Shown: positions 18,344 to 28,303 of the stretch, one piece after another | How the letters are laid out: every line of letters starts with the position of its first letter | Numbering within the stretch: the first letter of the stretch is position 1 | Assembly: GCA_001464035.1 (NCBI GenBank) | Contig: LNEC01000011.1 | Location: forward strand, 248,001 to 312,000 | Reading direction: 5' to 3' | Length of the DNA: 64,000 nt | Source of the DNA: Bradyrhizobiaceae bacterium Ga0074131 | GTDB taxonomy: Bacteria; Pseudomonadota; Alphaproteobacteria; Rhizobiales; Xanthobacteraceae | Made by a program: the position numbers and the translations under genes | Notes under the pieces: model-generated | Told to the model about the DNA's origin: nothing | The model's input: the letters and a program-made list of their open reading frames with translations, nothing else | Database searches by the model: none

Positions 18344-19288
18344 ATGACCATGACGAGCCCCACGCCCTTTCATCGCCTTCGCTGGTTCATCCTGGCTTGC
18401 GCCGCGGCGCTGGTGTTGATAGCCGGCGGGTCGCCCCTGCGGGCGCAGACCGTGGCCGTCATGGTCAACGGCGAACCCATCACCAATTACGACATCGAAC
18501 AGCGCGGCAAGCTGAACTTCCTGACCACCCGCAAGCCGCCCGTTCGCCAGGAAGTGATCAATGAACTGATCGATGAAAAGGTGAAGATCAAGGAAGGCAA
18601 GAAATTCGGGGTCGAGCCGACCATTTCCGATGTCGATCAGTCCTATGCTTCGATGGGTGCGCGGATGCGCATGTCCGCCGAGCAGCTCAGCAAGACTCTC
18701 GAGGGTCAGGGCATTCGTCCCGAAACGCTGAAGGCTCGCTTGAAGGCGGAGATCGTCTGGACCAGCCTGGTCCGCGGGCGCTTCAAGGGGAGTCTCCAGG
18801 TCGGGGAGAAGGACGTTGCCGCCGCCGCTCAGGCCAGCGGCAACGAGAAAGTCGAAGCTGAAGCGTTCGAATATCAGCTGCGGCCGGTGGTATTGATTGT
18901 CCCCAAAGGTTCGGCCCCCGCCCTGCTTGAGGCACGGCGCAAGGAGGCCGAAGCGTTGCGCAGTCGTGTGCAGACCTGCGAGGAGGCAAACGCCCTGTTC
19001 AAGTCGATGCAAAATGCCGCGATACGCGAGGTCGTGACCAAGACCTCGGCCGACATCCCGGCGGTGCTTCGCGAAGTACTCGACAAGACCCCGATCGGCC
19101 ATTTGACCGCGCCCGAGCAGACCAAACAGGGCGTCGAGATGGTTGCGCTGTGCGGACGCAAGCCGACCACCGTCGACACGCCGAAAAAGCGGGAAATTCG
19201 CGACAAGATGTTCGTCGAGAAGTACGAGGCAAAGTCGAAGTCGTACCTGCAGGAAGTCCGCAAGGCTGCCATGATCGAATATCGTTGA
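18344..19288 (+). CDS. surA: periplasmic chaperone SurA-like
   Basis: SurA family chaperones escort outer-membrane proteins such as LptD. I place the start at ATG 18344 (or 18350), before the signal peptide (WFILACAAALVLIAGG, cleavage near LRAQT). The 314-residue product has the SurA N-terminal region (VAVMVNGEPITNYDIEQR, then RQEVINELIDEKVKIKEG). A single degenerate parvulin-like domain follows at about residues 170-290. E. coli SurA is about 430 residues with two such domains, so this is a short form. It lies between lptD and pdxA. Confidence 0.88.
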   Translation: MTMTSPTPFHRLRWFILACAAALVLIAGGSPLRAQTVAVMVNGEPITNYDIEQRGKLNFLTTRKPPVRQEVINELIDEKVKIKEGKKFGVEPTISDVDQSYASMGARMRMSAEQLSKTLEGQGIRPETLKARLKAEIVWTSLVRGRFKGSLQVGEKDVAAAAQASGNEKVEAEAFEYQLRPVVLIVPKGSAPALLEARRKEAEALRSRVQTCEEANALFKSMQNAAIREVVTKTSADIPAVLREVLDKTPIGHLTAPEQTKQGVEMVALCGRKPTTVDTPKKREIRDKMFVEKYEAKSKSYLQEVRKAAMIEYR

Positions 19289-19291
19289 TGC

Positions 19292-20296
19292 ATGGTGAAG
19301 CCCCTCGCGCTGACGTCAGGCGAACCTGCGGGCATCGGGCCCGATATCACCATCGAAACGTGGCTGCGCCGCGATGAGCTGAAACTCCCGGCATTCTACC
19401 TGGTTGGCGATCGCGACTCCGTCGGCAAGAGAGCGGAAGTTCTCGGACGGAAGGTGAGACTCGCCGACGTTAGGCCTGAGGATGCGGCCGATGCTTTCGC
19501 CGACGCCTTGCCGGTGGTGGCTACCGGCCATGCCGCGACGGCCCGGCCAGGCCACCCCGATGACAGCAGTGCTGAGGCGGCGCTGGCTTCGATTCGCCAG
19601 GCGGTCGCCGACGTCGCCACCGGGCGGGCGAGAGCGCTCGTCACCAACCCGATCGCCAAGAGCGTGCTCTACCGCGCCGGGTTCCGCCATCCCGGTCATA
19701 CCGAATTTCTCGCCGAACTCGCAGCCAGCGGCGGGCGCTCGCCGCAGCCCGTGATGATGCTGTGGTCGCCGGCTCTCGCCGTCGTGCCCGTGACCATCCA
19801 TCTTTCGCTGCGCGAGGCGATCGCGCGGCTGTCCAGCGAGTTGATCGTCACCACGGCCCGCATCGTGGTGGCGGACTTGAAAGCCCGCTTCGGTGTCGCC
19901 CGTCCGCGTCTGGCGGTGTCCGGCCTCAATCCCCACGCCGGTGAAGACGGCTCGCTCGGCCTCGAGGACCAGACCATCGTGGCGCCGGCGATCGAAATCC
20001 TCCGCCGCGAAGGCATCGAGGTCCGGGGACCGTTGCCGGCCGACACCATGTTCCACGGCGCCGCACGCAAGACCTATGACTGCGCGATCTGCATGTATCA
20101 CGATCAGGCGCTGATCCCGATCAAGACCATTGCCTTCGAGAACGCGGTCAACGTCACGCTGGGACTGCCATTCATCCGCACCTCGCCGGACCATGGCACG
20201 GCGTTCGACATTGCCGGCAGCGGCCGCGCCAATCCGTCGAGTCTGATCGCGGCACTGCGGCTGGCCGACCGCATGGCGGCGGCACAGCCGGCATGA
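19292..20296 (+). CDS. pdxA: 4-hydroxythreonine-4-phosphate dehydrogenase
   Basis: NAD-dependent enzyme of pyridoxal 5'-phosphate synthesis. The 334-residue protein starts [18 protein letters not shown], typical of PdxA, and contains [11 protein letters not shown] and [11 protein letters not shown], which carry metal-binding His and Asp residues, and [12 protein letters not shown] near the end. The stop overlaps the rsmA start (ATGA). pdxA next to rsmA is widely conserved. Confidence 0.97.
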   Translation: MVKPLALTSGEPAGIGPDITIETWLRRDELKLPAFYLVGDRDSVGKRAEVLGRKVRLADVRPEDAADAFADALPVVATGHAATARPGHPDDSSAEAALASIRQAVADVATGRARALVTNPIAKSVLYRAGFRHPGHTEFLAELAASGGRSPQPVMMLWSPALAVVPVTIHLSLREAIARLSSELIVTTARIVVADLKARFGVARPRLAVSGLNPHAGEDGSLGLEDQTIVAPAIEILRREGIEVRGPLPADTMFHGAARKTYDCAICMYHDQALIPIKTIAFENAVNVTLGLPFIRTSPDHGTAFDIAGSGRANPSSLIAALRLADRMAAAQPA

Positions 20297-21153
20297 GCGC
20301 GATCGACGACCTGCCGCCGCTCCGCGACGTCATTCGCAAGCATGCCCTCGCGGCCCGCAAATCGCTCGGACAGAATTTCCTGCTCGACCTAAACCTCACC
20401 GCCCGGATCGCGCGCGCGGCGGGCCCGCTGGAGAATGCCACGGTCATCGAGATCGGCCCCGGCCCCGGCGGGTTGACGCGCGCGCTGCTGGCGCTGGGTG
20501 CGCGGCGCGTAATCGCGGTGGAGCGCGACGAGCGTGCGCTGGCGCCGCTTGAAGAGATTGCGGGGCGCTATCCGGGCCGGCTGGAGATCATCTGCGCCGA
20601 CGCGCAAAGCTTCGATCCGCGGCCATTGCTCGGCGGCCAGCAAGCAAAAATCGTAGCCAACCTGCCCTACAACATCGCCACCGCGCTGCTGATCGACTGG
20701 CTGTCGACCGAGCCATGGCCGCCCTGGTACGACATGATGGTGCTGATGTTTCAGCGCGAGGTGGCCGAGCGCATCGTCGCGCACGAGAATGACGAGGCCT
20801 ATGGACGGCTCGCGGTGCTCGCGAACTGGCGTGCCGAAACCAAGATCCTGTTCGACATCTCCCCGGCGGCGTTCGTGCCGCAGCCCAAGGTGACCTCGTC
20901 GGTCGTGCGGCTGGTGCCGCGCCCGGCGCCGGAAGCGTGCGACCGCCGGGCGCTCGAGCAGGTCGCAGCGGCGGCGTTCGGGCAGCGGCGAAAAATGCTG
21001 CGGCAAAGCCTTAAATCCCTGGCCGTGGATCCGGCTCGGCTCGCCGCCGCCGCCGGGCTCGATCTCACCAGGCGTGCCGAAACCGTTCCGGTCGGCGGCT
21101 TTGTTGCCATGGCCCGCGAATTGATAAATATACGCCCGTCAAGACGGACCTGA
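20293..21153 (+). CDS. rsmA: 16S rRNA dimethyladenosine transferase
   Basis: KsgA dimethylates two adjacent adenines near the 3' end of 16S rRNA. The 286-residue protein has [18 protein letters not shown], the S-adenosylmethionine loop [15 protein letters not shown] and the catalytic [14 protein letters not shown]-terminal domain follows from about residue 190. It overlaps pdxA by four bases and ends the lptF operon. Confidence 0.97.
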   Translation: MSAIDDLPPLRDVIRKHALAARKSLGQNFLLDLNLTARIARAAGPLENATVIEIGPGPGGLTRALLALGARRVIAVERDERALAPLEEIAGRYPGRLEIICADAQSFDPRPLLGGQQAKIVANLPYNIATALLIDWLSTEPWPPWYDMMVLMFQREVAERIVAHENDEAYGRLAVLANWRAETKILFDISPAAFVPQPKVTSSVVRLVPRPAPEACDRRALEQVAAAAFGQRRKMLRQSLKSLAVDPARLAAAAGLDLTRRAETVPVGGFVAMARELINIRPSRRT

Positions 21154-21166
21154 GGGAGAGAACGCC

Positions 21167-22202
21167 ATGGCGCTGATGCGTCGCCAGTCATTGGTCAAAT
21201 TCGATGCGCCGTTGTGCGAAACCGTCGTCGATACGCCGAAGCCGTTGGCCAAGGAAGTGCTCGTCCGTATCGAGCGTTGCGGGTTGTGCCATTCCGACCT
21301 GCATATCCAGGACGGTTACGCCGATCTCGGCGGCGGCAGGAAGCTCGACACCACGCGCGGCATGACGCTGCCCTTCACGCTCGGACATGAGATCGCGGGC
21401 GTGGTCGAGGAAGCAGGCCCGGAAGTTGAGCAGGGCCTGATCGGGACCAAGAAAGCGGTATTCCCCTGGATCGGCTGCGGCCAATGCCGCGACTGTCTCA
21501 ATGGCGATGAAAACCTCTGCGCCAAGCAGCGATTTCTCGGCGTTTCCATCGACGGCGGGTTCGCCAGCCACGTGCTGGTGCCCGATGCCAGATATCTGCT
21601 GGATTACGACCCGCTGCCGGTCAACCAGGCCGCGACCCTGATGTGCTCGGGCGTCACCGCCTATGGCGCGCTGAAGCGGCTGGTCGACCGGCCGCGGCAG
21701 CGCAACCTGCTGCTGATCGGCCTCGGCGGTGTCGGCATGATGGGGCTCTCGTTCGCGCAGGCGATGTTCAAGCAGCCGATTTCAGTCGCCGATCTTAACC
21801 CCGCCGCGCGCGATGCCGCGCTCGAGAACGGCGCAGCGGTCGCCTACGATCCTTCCGAAGCCGACATCGCCAAACGCATCCTCAAGGAGACCGAAGGCGG
21901 TTTTGACGCGGTGGTGGATTTCGCCGGCAACGAGAAATCGATGGCCTTCGCGGTTGCCGCGGTGGCGCGCGGCGGCAAGATCGTGGTCTCCGGATTGATG
22001 GGCGGCAATTTCAGCCTGCCGATGGTGCAATGGATTTACAAGCGCATGACCATCGACCGAAGGCCAGGAACTGATGGCGCTGGCCCGTGCCGGCAAGATC
22101 AAGCCGACGCCAATGAAGGAAGAGCCGATGGGCGACGTCCAGAAATGGATCGACGAATTGCGGGCCGGCAAGGTCGTCGGGCGCATCGTACTGAAGAATT
22201 GA
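21167..22202 (+). pseudogene. zinc alcohol dehydrogenase, frameshifted near the 3' end
   Basis: A medium-chain zinc alcohol dehydrogenase. Residues near 37-43 (CGLCHSD), GHEIAGVVEEAG and CGQCRDCLNGDENLC supply catalytic and structural zinc ligands, and GLGGVGMMG is the NAD-binding loop. Reading from 21167 is normal to KRMTI at 22054, then leaves the family and ends at 22249. In another frame, GAAGGC at 22059 continues as EGQELMALARAGKIKPTP...ELRAGKVVGRIVLKN and stops at 22202, the true C-terminus. Family spacing suggests about 23 bases are missing at 22055-22058. The coordinates given use the restored frame. Assembly error is possible. Confidence 0.82.
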
Positions 22203-22212
22203 TACGGCCCTA

Positions 22213-22239
22213 CCGGGCGCCGCTATTCGCGGCGCCCGG
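22213..22239 (+). terminator. GC-rich hairpin after the alcohol dehydrogenase
   Basis: Perfect 11-bp stem (CCGGGCGCCGC / GCGGCGCCCGG) with a TATTC loop, 11 bases after the restored stop at 22202. No clear T-tract follows, so termination is likely but not certain. Confidence 0.55.
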
Positions 22240-22283
22240 CGGCTGCTAGTCTGCCCCCATATATGTTCGGGGATGCATTGGGG

Positions 22284-23633
22284 ATGCGCCGGCCGGTCAA
22301 TTTCGGACCTTTGAAGCTCGCAGCGCTGATCGCGTTGTTGCTGGCATTTGTTTCCGGTCCCGCCACAGCGGAGAAACGCATCGCGCTGGTCGTCGGCAAT
22401 TCCGCCTACCAGAACATCACGCGGCTCGATAATCCCAAGAACGATGCCATGCTGTTGGCCAATACGCTTTCGAGCCTCGGCTTCACGCTGATCGGCGGCC
22501 GCGCCCAGCTCGACCTCGACAAGCAGGCCCTCGATACCGCCGTGCAAAACTTCGGTCGGCAGATCCAGGGCGCCGACGTGGCGCTGTTCTACTATGCCGG
22601 CCACGGCGTTCAGGTCAGCGGCTCGAATTATCTGGTGCCGGTCGGCGCCAATCCGACCCGTGAGGCCGATGTCGATTTCCAGATGGTGGACGTCAATCTC
22701 GTGCTGCGCCAGATGCAGGGGTCGGGCACGCGGCTCAATCTGGTGATCCTCGATGCCTGCCGCAACAATCCGTTCAGCGCCCGCGGTTTGCGCGCGTCCG
22801 ATGGCGGCCTGGCCCAGATGCGCGCACCGGAGGGCACACTGATCTCCTACGCGACCCAGCCCGGCAGCGTCGCCCAGGATGGCAGCGACGGCCACAGCCC
22901 TTATACCAAGGCACTGGCGGCGACCATTCGACTTGCCGGCCTCGACATCTTCCAAACTTTCAACCAGGTCGGCCTCGCAGTGAAGCGGGAGACCGGCGGA
23001 TCGCAACAGCCCTGGGTGTCGTCGTCGCCGATCGACGGCACCTTCTATTTCGTGGCACCCGTGGCCGCGGCGTCGCCGCCGCTGGCCGTTGCGCCGCCGC
23101 GGCTGTCCGATACGCTGCGTCCGGATCCCGACCGGGTCCCGATCAAGGATGCCGTGCTGCTGCGGGAATTGAGCGATCGGCTCTATGAACGCAATTTCGA
23201 TCCGGAGCCGCTCGACAGCAAGAACGGCATGAAGCTCGCGATCGCCAAGTTTCAGGAAAAGAGCAGCATGACCCCAACCGGCGAAGCCACCGAGGGCGTG
23301 CTGACGCGGTTGCGAAAAATGGAAGACCTGAAGCCGTGGGGCTCGATCGTCTATGGCCCCGACAGCGACAAATGGGGCATCTCCTGGAACCACGCATCGC
23401 GCAAGGCGGCCGTTGACGATGCGCGTTCGAATTGCGGCGCGGGCAAGTGTCCGATTGAACTCAGCTTTTACGGAGCGCGGTGCGGAGCCTTCGCCATTTC
23501 AGGAAAATCATGGTCGCTGGTGGCGCGGGATACCGTTCAAAGAGCCAGGGAAGCGGCGCTTGACGAGTGCGGCAAGACTGGCAAGTCTTGCCGCATTATC
23601 GGCGCTGCATGTGCCGACGGCTCCGGCCGCTGA
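22284..23633 (+). CDS. secreted caspase-like (metacaspase, p20) protein
   Basis: A 449-residue protein, from ATG 22284, with a signal peptide (LAALIALLLAFVSG, cleavage near ATAEK). The caspase p20 domain starts at KRIALVVGNSAYQN. FYYAGHGVQV holds the catalytic His (residue 107), and NLVILDACRNNPF holds the catalytic Cys (159). A linker rich in Ala and Pro precedes a region near 280-350 resembling a peptidoglycan-binding fold. The C-terminal about 100 residues (WGISWNHASRKAAVDDAR, four Cys) look like a DUF4189-type domain. Function unknown; bacterial caspases of this type are often exported. An upstream in-frame ATG at 22263 is also possible. Confidence 0.85.
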   Translation: MRRPVNFGPLKLAALIALLLAFVSGPATAEKRIALVVGNSAYQNITRLDNPKNDAMLLANTLSSLGFTLIGGRAQLDLDKQALDTAVQNFGRQIQGADVALFYYAGHGVQVSGSNYLVPVGANPTREADVDFQMVDVNLVLRQMQGSGTRLNLVILDACRNNPFSARGLRASDGGLAQMRAPEGTLISYATQPGSVAQDGSDGHSPYTKALAATIRLAGLDIFQTFNQVGLAVKRETGGSQQPWVSSSPIDGTFYFVAPVAAASPPLAVAPPRLSDTLRPDPDRVPIKDAVLLRELSDRLYERNFDPEPLDSKNGMKLAIAKFQEKSSMTPTGEATEGVLTRLRKMEDLKPWGSIVYGPDSDKWGISWNHASRKAAVDDARSNCGAGKCPIELSFYGARCGAFAISGKSWSLVARDTVQRAREAALDECGKTGKSCRIIGAACADGSGR

Positions 23634-23662
23634 ATGCATACTGAATATTGGAAATAGTTCTG

Positions 23663-24181
23663 ATGCCAAACCCCATTCACCATCTGATCAGAATTGCCTT
23701 GCTCTGCGCCCTCGCCGTCGCGGTCGGTGCCGCCACGGCGCTGGCGCAATCCGGCAGCGCCGGTGGCAGCATCGGCGACGACGAGAAGTCCTTGTCCGGT
23801 TCGCGGCAGGCGCCGCGGTCAGTCGAAATTGAAAAGCCTGCACGACGAAGCAAACCCGAAGTTGACGAACCGCGACGCGCCTCGCGAAACAGTAGCGGCG
23901 GTGGTCGCGGAAGCGGAGGCGGCAATTTCGACGGAGCGTGGGTGGCCCATTCCGTGGGCGCGGCTTGCGGCGCCAGTACCGAGAGATTTGTCATCTCGAG
24001 CGGCAGGATCGTGGGGGAGCTCAGTTCCGGTCAAGTCAGTCCAAATGGCTCGACGACGTCAGGCGGCTCCGTCGCCGGTTTGAGTTGGAACAGTTCCGGC
24101 CGTTTCTCGGGCCGCAGCGGCTCCGGGACGTTCGTGCGATCAGACGGTTGTGCCGGACGATGGACGGCGTCGAAACAGTAG
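23663..24181 (+). CDS. exported Ser/Gly-rich hypothetical protein
   Basis: A 172-residue protein with a signal peptide (IALLCALAVAVGAATALAQ). A Gly/Ser-rich linker with RNSSGGGRGSGGG near residue 80 follows. The C-terminal half, from NFDGAWVAHSV, has short repeated Gly/Ser strands, CGA and a final CAGRWTASK. This pattern looks like a small beta-rich domain that I recall from several exported Bradyrhizobium proteins (FDG-W...C-x-W). Function unknown. It follows the secreted caspase on the same strand, 29 bases after its stop. Confidence 0.65.
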   Translation: MPNPIHHLIRIALLCALAVAVGAATALAQSGSAGGSIGDDEKSLSGSRQAPRSVEIEKPARRSKPEVDEPRRASRNSSGGGRGSGGGNFDGAWVAHSVGAACGASTERFVISSGRIVGELSSGQVSPNGSTTSGGSVAGLSWNSSGRFSGRSGSGTFVRSDGCAGRWTASKQ

Positions 24182-24321
24182 TCGGATCATCGATCTGGCC
24201 CTCGCCCGCGGGCGCAGATCAGAGCCTAAATTAAGCCCTACCCCCTCCGGAATTGCGGCTCATTGCTACCCTAGTCTTTGCCGAGATAGGGAGCATGAAG
24301 TGCCGCGTATCATCACCGGAG

Positions 24322-25260
24322 ATGAAGATGTCCCAACGAACCGCGAAATTCGTGTCTGCCATTTTCGCCAGCCTGCTCGCGGGCGCTACGCTTGTCACCG
24401 CCTCGCACGGCGCGCCGGCTGAGGCCGAGAAGTGCCTCTCCGGACCGAAAGGTGCGCCGCCTGCGGGTAGTCATTGGTATTATCGCATCGACCGCACCAC
24501 CAAACGTCAATGCTGGTACATCGGCGATGCCAAGGAAAAATCTGCGCGGGCCGTCCCGGAAACTTCGCCGCCGGCGGCCACCACCGTTGCTCCTCAGACC
24601 GGCGCCCGCGCCAAGCTTTCGATCGCCAATGCGCGCGCCGAATTGCCGTTGCCGCAGACCCGCGTCGAGCCGGAAACCAGCGCCGTCACCGGGCCTCCAG
24701 CAGCGGAACCGGTGAGTCCGCCGAGCAGTCCGCGCGCCGATGCAGAGGATGCCGGCGAGCGCACATCGGTGATAGCCTCGCGCTGGCTTGAGCCGGCGGA
24801 GATGGCTACGTCGGCGCCGCTTCCAACGTCGGGAGCCCATTCCGTAAATAAACCACGCGCAGCCTCGAATGCGGCACTGCCTGATAACGCAGCCGCGCTT
24901 CCGCTCGCAGCAGCAGCAGCAGACGCATCTTCCGCCCGGCCGTCCGGCTCGGTCCAGCAGTTGCTGATCGCTATTTTTGGCGCGCTGGCGCTCGCGGGCC
25001 TGCTGGCAAGCGCCATCCTCAAGGTTGGAGGCAAGCGGCGGACCCGACGGCGCCCGAGCGCAAGCGATCGCCGCGTGAACTGGGATGCGGCCCGGACCAG
25101 TCACCCGCCGCTGCCGGACGATGCGCGAGGCACCCCATCACTCCGCGACATCGCTTTGCTGCCGGAGGGGCGCCTTCCCCGCGAGCCGCGCGCGGCGGAG
25201 GATCCGAACGAACGCATCGCGCAAATGCTGACGCGGCTGGCGCGGAGTGCCGCGACCTGA
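24322..25260 (+). CDS. exported membrane-anchored hypothetical protein
   Basis: About 312 residues if started at ATG 24322; the first ATG in this frame is six bases earlier than a second one and the family start is uncertain. It has a signal peptide (FASLLAGATLVTASHG), then a conserved-looking segment CLSGPKGAPPAGSHWYYRID followed by a CWYIGD motif. A long Ala/Pro-rich stretch follows, then a single membrane helix (LLIAIFGALALAGLLASAIL) near residue 225, and a basic tail. Function unknown. It is convergent with gmk, with 6 bases between their ends. Confidence 0.6.
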   Translation: MKMSQRTAKFVSAIFASLLAGATLVTASHGAPAEAEKCLSGPKGAPPAGSHWYYRIDRTTKRQCWYIGDAKEKSARAVPETSPPAATTVAPQTGARAKLSIANARAELPLPQTRVEPETSAVTGPPAAEPVSPPSSPRADAEDAGERTSVIASRWLEPAEMATSAPLPTSGAHSVNKPRAASNAALPDNAAALPLAAAAADASSARPSGSVQQLLIAIFGALALAGLLASAILKVGGKRRTRRRPSASDRRVNWDAARTSHPPLPDDARGTPSLRDIALLPEGRLPREPRAAEDPNERIAQMLTRLARSAAT

Positions 25261-25266
25261 CCGCAG

Positions 25267-25926
25267 CTATTTCTCGAGCTGCCGTCGCAACTCGCTGACG
25301 AACCCCGAGAGACCGACCTGCCGTTCGCGCTTGAGCTGCTCGGCGCGCAGGATCGATTTGACCGCTTCGAAGGCGATGCCGATATTGTCGTTGACCACGA
25401 TGTAGTCGTAGGCATCGAAGTGGCTCATCTCGTCGCCCGCCTTCTTCATGCGGCCACGGATGACTTCATCCGAATCCTGGGCGCGGGTGTGCAGCCGTTT
25501 CTCCAGATCCGCCGCCGACGGCGGCAGGATGAATACGCTGACGACATCGCGGGGCGCACGACTGCGCAACTGCTGCGTGCCCTGCCAGTCGATGTCGAAC
25601 AGCACGTCCTTTCCTGCCGCGAGCGCCGCTTCGACCGGCGCGCGCGGCGTGCCGTAGCGGTTGTCGAAGACGGTGGCCCATTCCAGCAGTTCACCGTTCG
25701 TGGCCATTGCATCGAAACGATTCTGATCGACGAAGTAATAGTCCTTGCCATCGGTCTCGCCGGGGCGCCTGGGCCGCGTCGTTGCCGACACCGACAGTTG
25801 CAGCGCCGGCGTCTGGTCCACCAGCATGCGCGACAGCGTGGTCTTGCCGGCGCCCGACGGCGACGACAGCACGAACATCAGTCCGCGCCGCTCAACCCCG
25901 TCAAAGCCTTGGCCGCCATCCGTCAT
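25267..25926 (-). CDS. gmk: guanylate kinase
   Basis: Converts GMP to GDP with ATP, feeding nucleotide synthesis. ATG 25926 is preferred (219 residues, with GGAGTG upstream). The P-loop SSPSGAGKTT lies near residue 21, with SVSATTRPRRPGETDGKDYYF typical of GMP binding. It lies 2 bases after the yicC stop, at the end of the fab-mltG-yicC-gmk block. Confidence 0.96.
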   Translation of the reverse strand: MTDGGQGFDGVERRGLMFVLSSPSGAGKTTLSRMLVDQTPALQLSVSATTRPRRPGETDGKDYYFVDQNRFDAMATNGELLEWATVFDNRYGTPRAPVEAALAAGKDVLFDIDWQGTQQLRSRAPRDVVSVFILPPSAADLEKRLHTRAQDSDEVIRGRMKKAGDEMSHFDAYDYIVVNDNIGIAFEAVKSILRAEQLKRERQVGLSGFVSELRRQLEK

Positions 25927-25928
25927 GA

Positions 25929-26816
25929 TCACTCCAGGTTCTGAACCTGTTCGCGGAACTGCTCGACCACGTTCTTCATCTCGAGGCCGGTGCTGGTCAA
26001 TTCGAGATCGTTCGACTTCGAGCAACAGGTATTGACCTCGCGGTTGAATTCCTGCGCCAGAAAGTCGAGCCGGCGCCCGACCGGTCCGCCCTTGCCGATC
26101 ATCTGTCGGGCCTGCGAGATATGCGACGCGATGCGGTCGAGCTCCTCGCGAATATCCGCCTTGGCTGCGATCACGATCGCTTCCTGATTGAGCCGGTCGG
26201 GATCGAAGCGGTCGGAGGTATCGAGCAATGCCGCGATCTGCTCGGCGAGCCTGGCCCTGATCGCCTCGGGCCTGCGGCCGGGCGCGGCCTCGGCCTTCTT
26301 GGCCAGGCTCTCGATTTCATCCATTCGCTGCGACAAGACCCGGCCGAGCGTCACGCCCTCGCGCCGCCGCATCTCGACGAGGTCGGCCAGCGCCTGCTCG
26401 AACGCGACGGCGGCGGCAGCCATCGCGGCCTTGTCCTCTGCCTCGTTGCCTTCGGGCTCGACCACCTCGATGACGCCCTTGATCGACAACAGCCCGTCGA
26501 TGCTCGGCGCCACCGCATCGATCTTGCCGGCGAGCACGTGAGCCACCTTGACGATCGACGCCAGCACCTCCTCGTTGATGCGGATGGTCGACATCGCGTT
26601 GGCGCGTTTCAGGTTCAAATTGACGTAGACCGTGCCACGCGACAGCACTTCGCCGGCACGCTTCTTGGCCAGCGCCTCAAGTTCGTCCCAGCCGGGGGGC
26701 AGCCGCATGCGCAGGTCGAAGCCCTTGGCGTTGACCGACTTCAACTCCCATTCGAACGCGTAGGGGCCACTGGCGCCGTGGCTGCGGGCAAAGCCGGTCA
26801 TGCTCGACAACGCCAT
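25929..26816 (-). CDS. yicC: YicC family endoribonuclease
   Basis: A 295-residue YicC/YloC protein. The family starts with MTGFARS and LKSVNAKGFDLRMRLP, both present here, and ends with DFLAQEFNREVNTCCSKSND. E. coli YicC is reported as an endoribonuclease involved in small-RNA decay; the role here is inferred from the family. It lies immediately upstream of gmk. Confidence 0.93.
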   Translation of the reverse strand: MALSSMTGFARSHGASGPYAFEWELKSVNAKGFDLRMRLPPGWDELEALAKKRAGEVLSRGTVYVNLNLKRANAMSTIRINEEVLASIVKVAHVLAGKIDAVAPSIDGLLSIKGVIEVVEPEGNEAEDKAAMAAAAVAFEQALADLVEMRRREGVTLGRVLSQRMDEIESLAKKAEAAPGRRPEAIRARLAEQIAALLDTSDRFDPDRLNQEAIVIAAKADIREELDRIASHISQARQMIGKGGPVGRRLDFLAQEFNREVNTCCSKSNDLELTSTGLEMKNVVEQFREQVQNLE

Positions 26817-26923
26817 CGCTATTTTTTCTCCGGAATCGCGGGTGTGAAATTCGCAGCAGGAACTGCGATACTAAGGCGTTTACCGCCAAAGTGGAATTCG
26901 GTTCCGGCACAGAACGACGCCAG

Positions 26924-28216
26924 CTAGCGCTGCACCACCGGAGGCGTCGTCGTCGATTGCGCCGCGCCTTGCCGGCCCGGAGCGGCCGGAGTGGCTGGAG
27001 CGACGGGAGGAGCGGCGCGCGCGGGCTTCTTCGACGCAGCCGGCCTGGTTGTCGCGGCGGTGGGATTGGTATCGGCCGGCCCGGCGGCGGTGGCCGGCTG
27101 GGCCTCTTCGGCGGCCGGCTCGACCGTGTCGTTCTGGATCTGCTTTTCCAGCGCGCGCAGCTTGACGACGTTCTTTTGATGCTGGTCGTAGGTTTCGGTG
27201 AAGGTGTGGCCGCCGGTACCGTCGGCGACGAAGAACAGATCGCGCGTGCGCGCCGGATTGGCCGCGGCCTCCAGCGAGGCGCGCCCCGGATTGGCGATCG
27301 GTCCGGGCGGAAGGCCGTCGACCACGTAGGTGTTGTAGGGTGACGGCTGCTGGATCTCGGAGCGCTTGATTGGCCGACCGAGCGTTCCCTTGCCGCCGAC
27401 CAGCCCGTAGATGATGGTCGGATCAGACTGCAGCTTCATTTTCTGCCGCAACCGGTTGACGAATACCGCAGCGACGCGGCTGCGTTCGTCGGCCTTGCCG
27501 GTTTCCTTCTCGATGATCGAGGCCAGCGTCACCAGTTGCTCCGGCGACCTGACCGGGATCTCCGGATTGCGGCGTTCCCAGATTTCAGCCAGTACGCGTT
27601 TCTGGGCTTGCTGCAAGCGCTGGATCACCTGCTCGCGCGTGGTGCCGCGCGGAAACTTGTAGGTCTCGGGCAGCAAGGTGCCTTCGCGCGGGATTTCACG
27701 GACGGTACCGGCAAAGATATCGTTGTCGGTCAGGCGGGCGATGATCTGCTCCGAGGTCAGCCCTTCCGGGATCGTCACGGCGTGCTGGACCACCTTGCCT
27801 TCGACGATCGTGCCGATGACGTCGCGCAGGCTGGCGTTCTTCTGGAACGAATATTCGCCGGGCTTCAGTTCCGAGCTTGCCTTCAGCGCGAACACGCTGG
27901 CGATAAAGGCCCACGGATTGACGTCGATCACGCCTTCGCGCTGCAGCACATCGGCGATGTCCCTCTTTCCGGCCCGCGCCGGAATGTTGACGATCTTGTC
28001 TTCCTTCAACGGACCCGCCGCCTCGATTAACTGCTTGCCGTAAACGTAAGCAGCGCCGCCGCCGATCATCGCTACCAGCACGATGGTGATGATGGCATTG
28101 CCGACAATGACGAACGGATTTCGGGCGCGCTCGGACCGCTTCGGCGGCGGCGGAACCTGTTCGGGCTCCAGCGCGGCGCGCGGGCTGCGTGGCGAAATGG
28201 GCGGCCTTTCACTCAT
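26924..28216 (-). CDS. mltG: endolytic murein transglycosylase MltG
   Basis: MltG cuts nascent peptidoglycan strands at the inner membrane. The 430-residue protein has one N-terminal membrane helix (about 38-60), then a YceG-like domain: IPEGLTSEQIIARL, LLPETYKFPRGTTREQ, and the catalytic region LASIIEKETGKADER. A C-terminal Ala/Pro/Thr-rich tail extends about 80 residues beyond the domain (PAEEAQPATAAGPADTNPTA region). It lies between fabF and yicC. Confidence 0.93.
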   Translation of the reverse strand: MSERPPISPRSPRAALEPEQVPPPPKRSERARNPFVIVGNAIITIVLVAMIGGGAAYVYGKQLIEAAGPLKEDKIVNIPARAGKRDIADVLQREGVIDVNPWAFIASVFALKASSELKPGEYSFQKNASLRDVIGTIVEGKVVQHAVTIPEGLTSEQIIARLTDNDIFAGTVREIPREGTLLPETYKFPRGTTREQVIQRLQQAQKRVLAEIWERRNPEIPVRSPEQLVTLASIIEKETGKADERSRVAAVFVNRLRQKMKLQSDPTIIYGLVGGKGTLGRPIKRSEIQQPSPYNTYVVDGLPPGPIANPGRASLEAAANPARTRDLFFVADGTGGHTFTETYDQHQKNVVKLRALEKQIQNDTVEPAAEEAQPATAAGPADTNPTAATTRPAASKKPARAAPPVAPATPAAPGRQGAAQSTTTPPVVQR

Positions 28217-28303
28217 CGATGCAACCTGAATCCTGGCGGTTTGAATCGTGGCCCGGCGATCCCTGCCGCGCCAATGGCGTACGCCCGCGTATCTTATAGT
28301 TTA

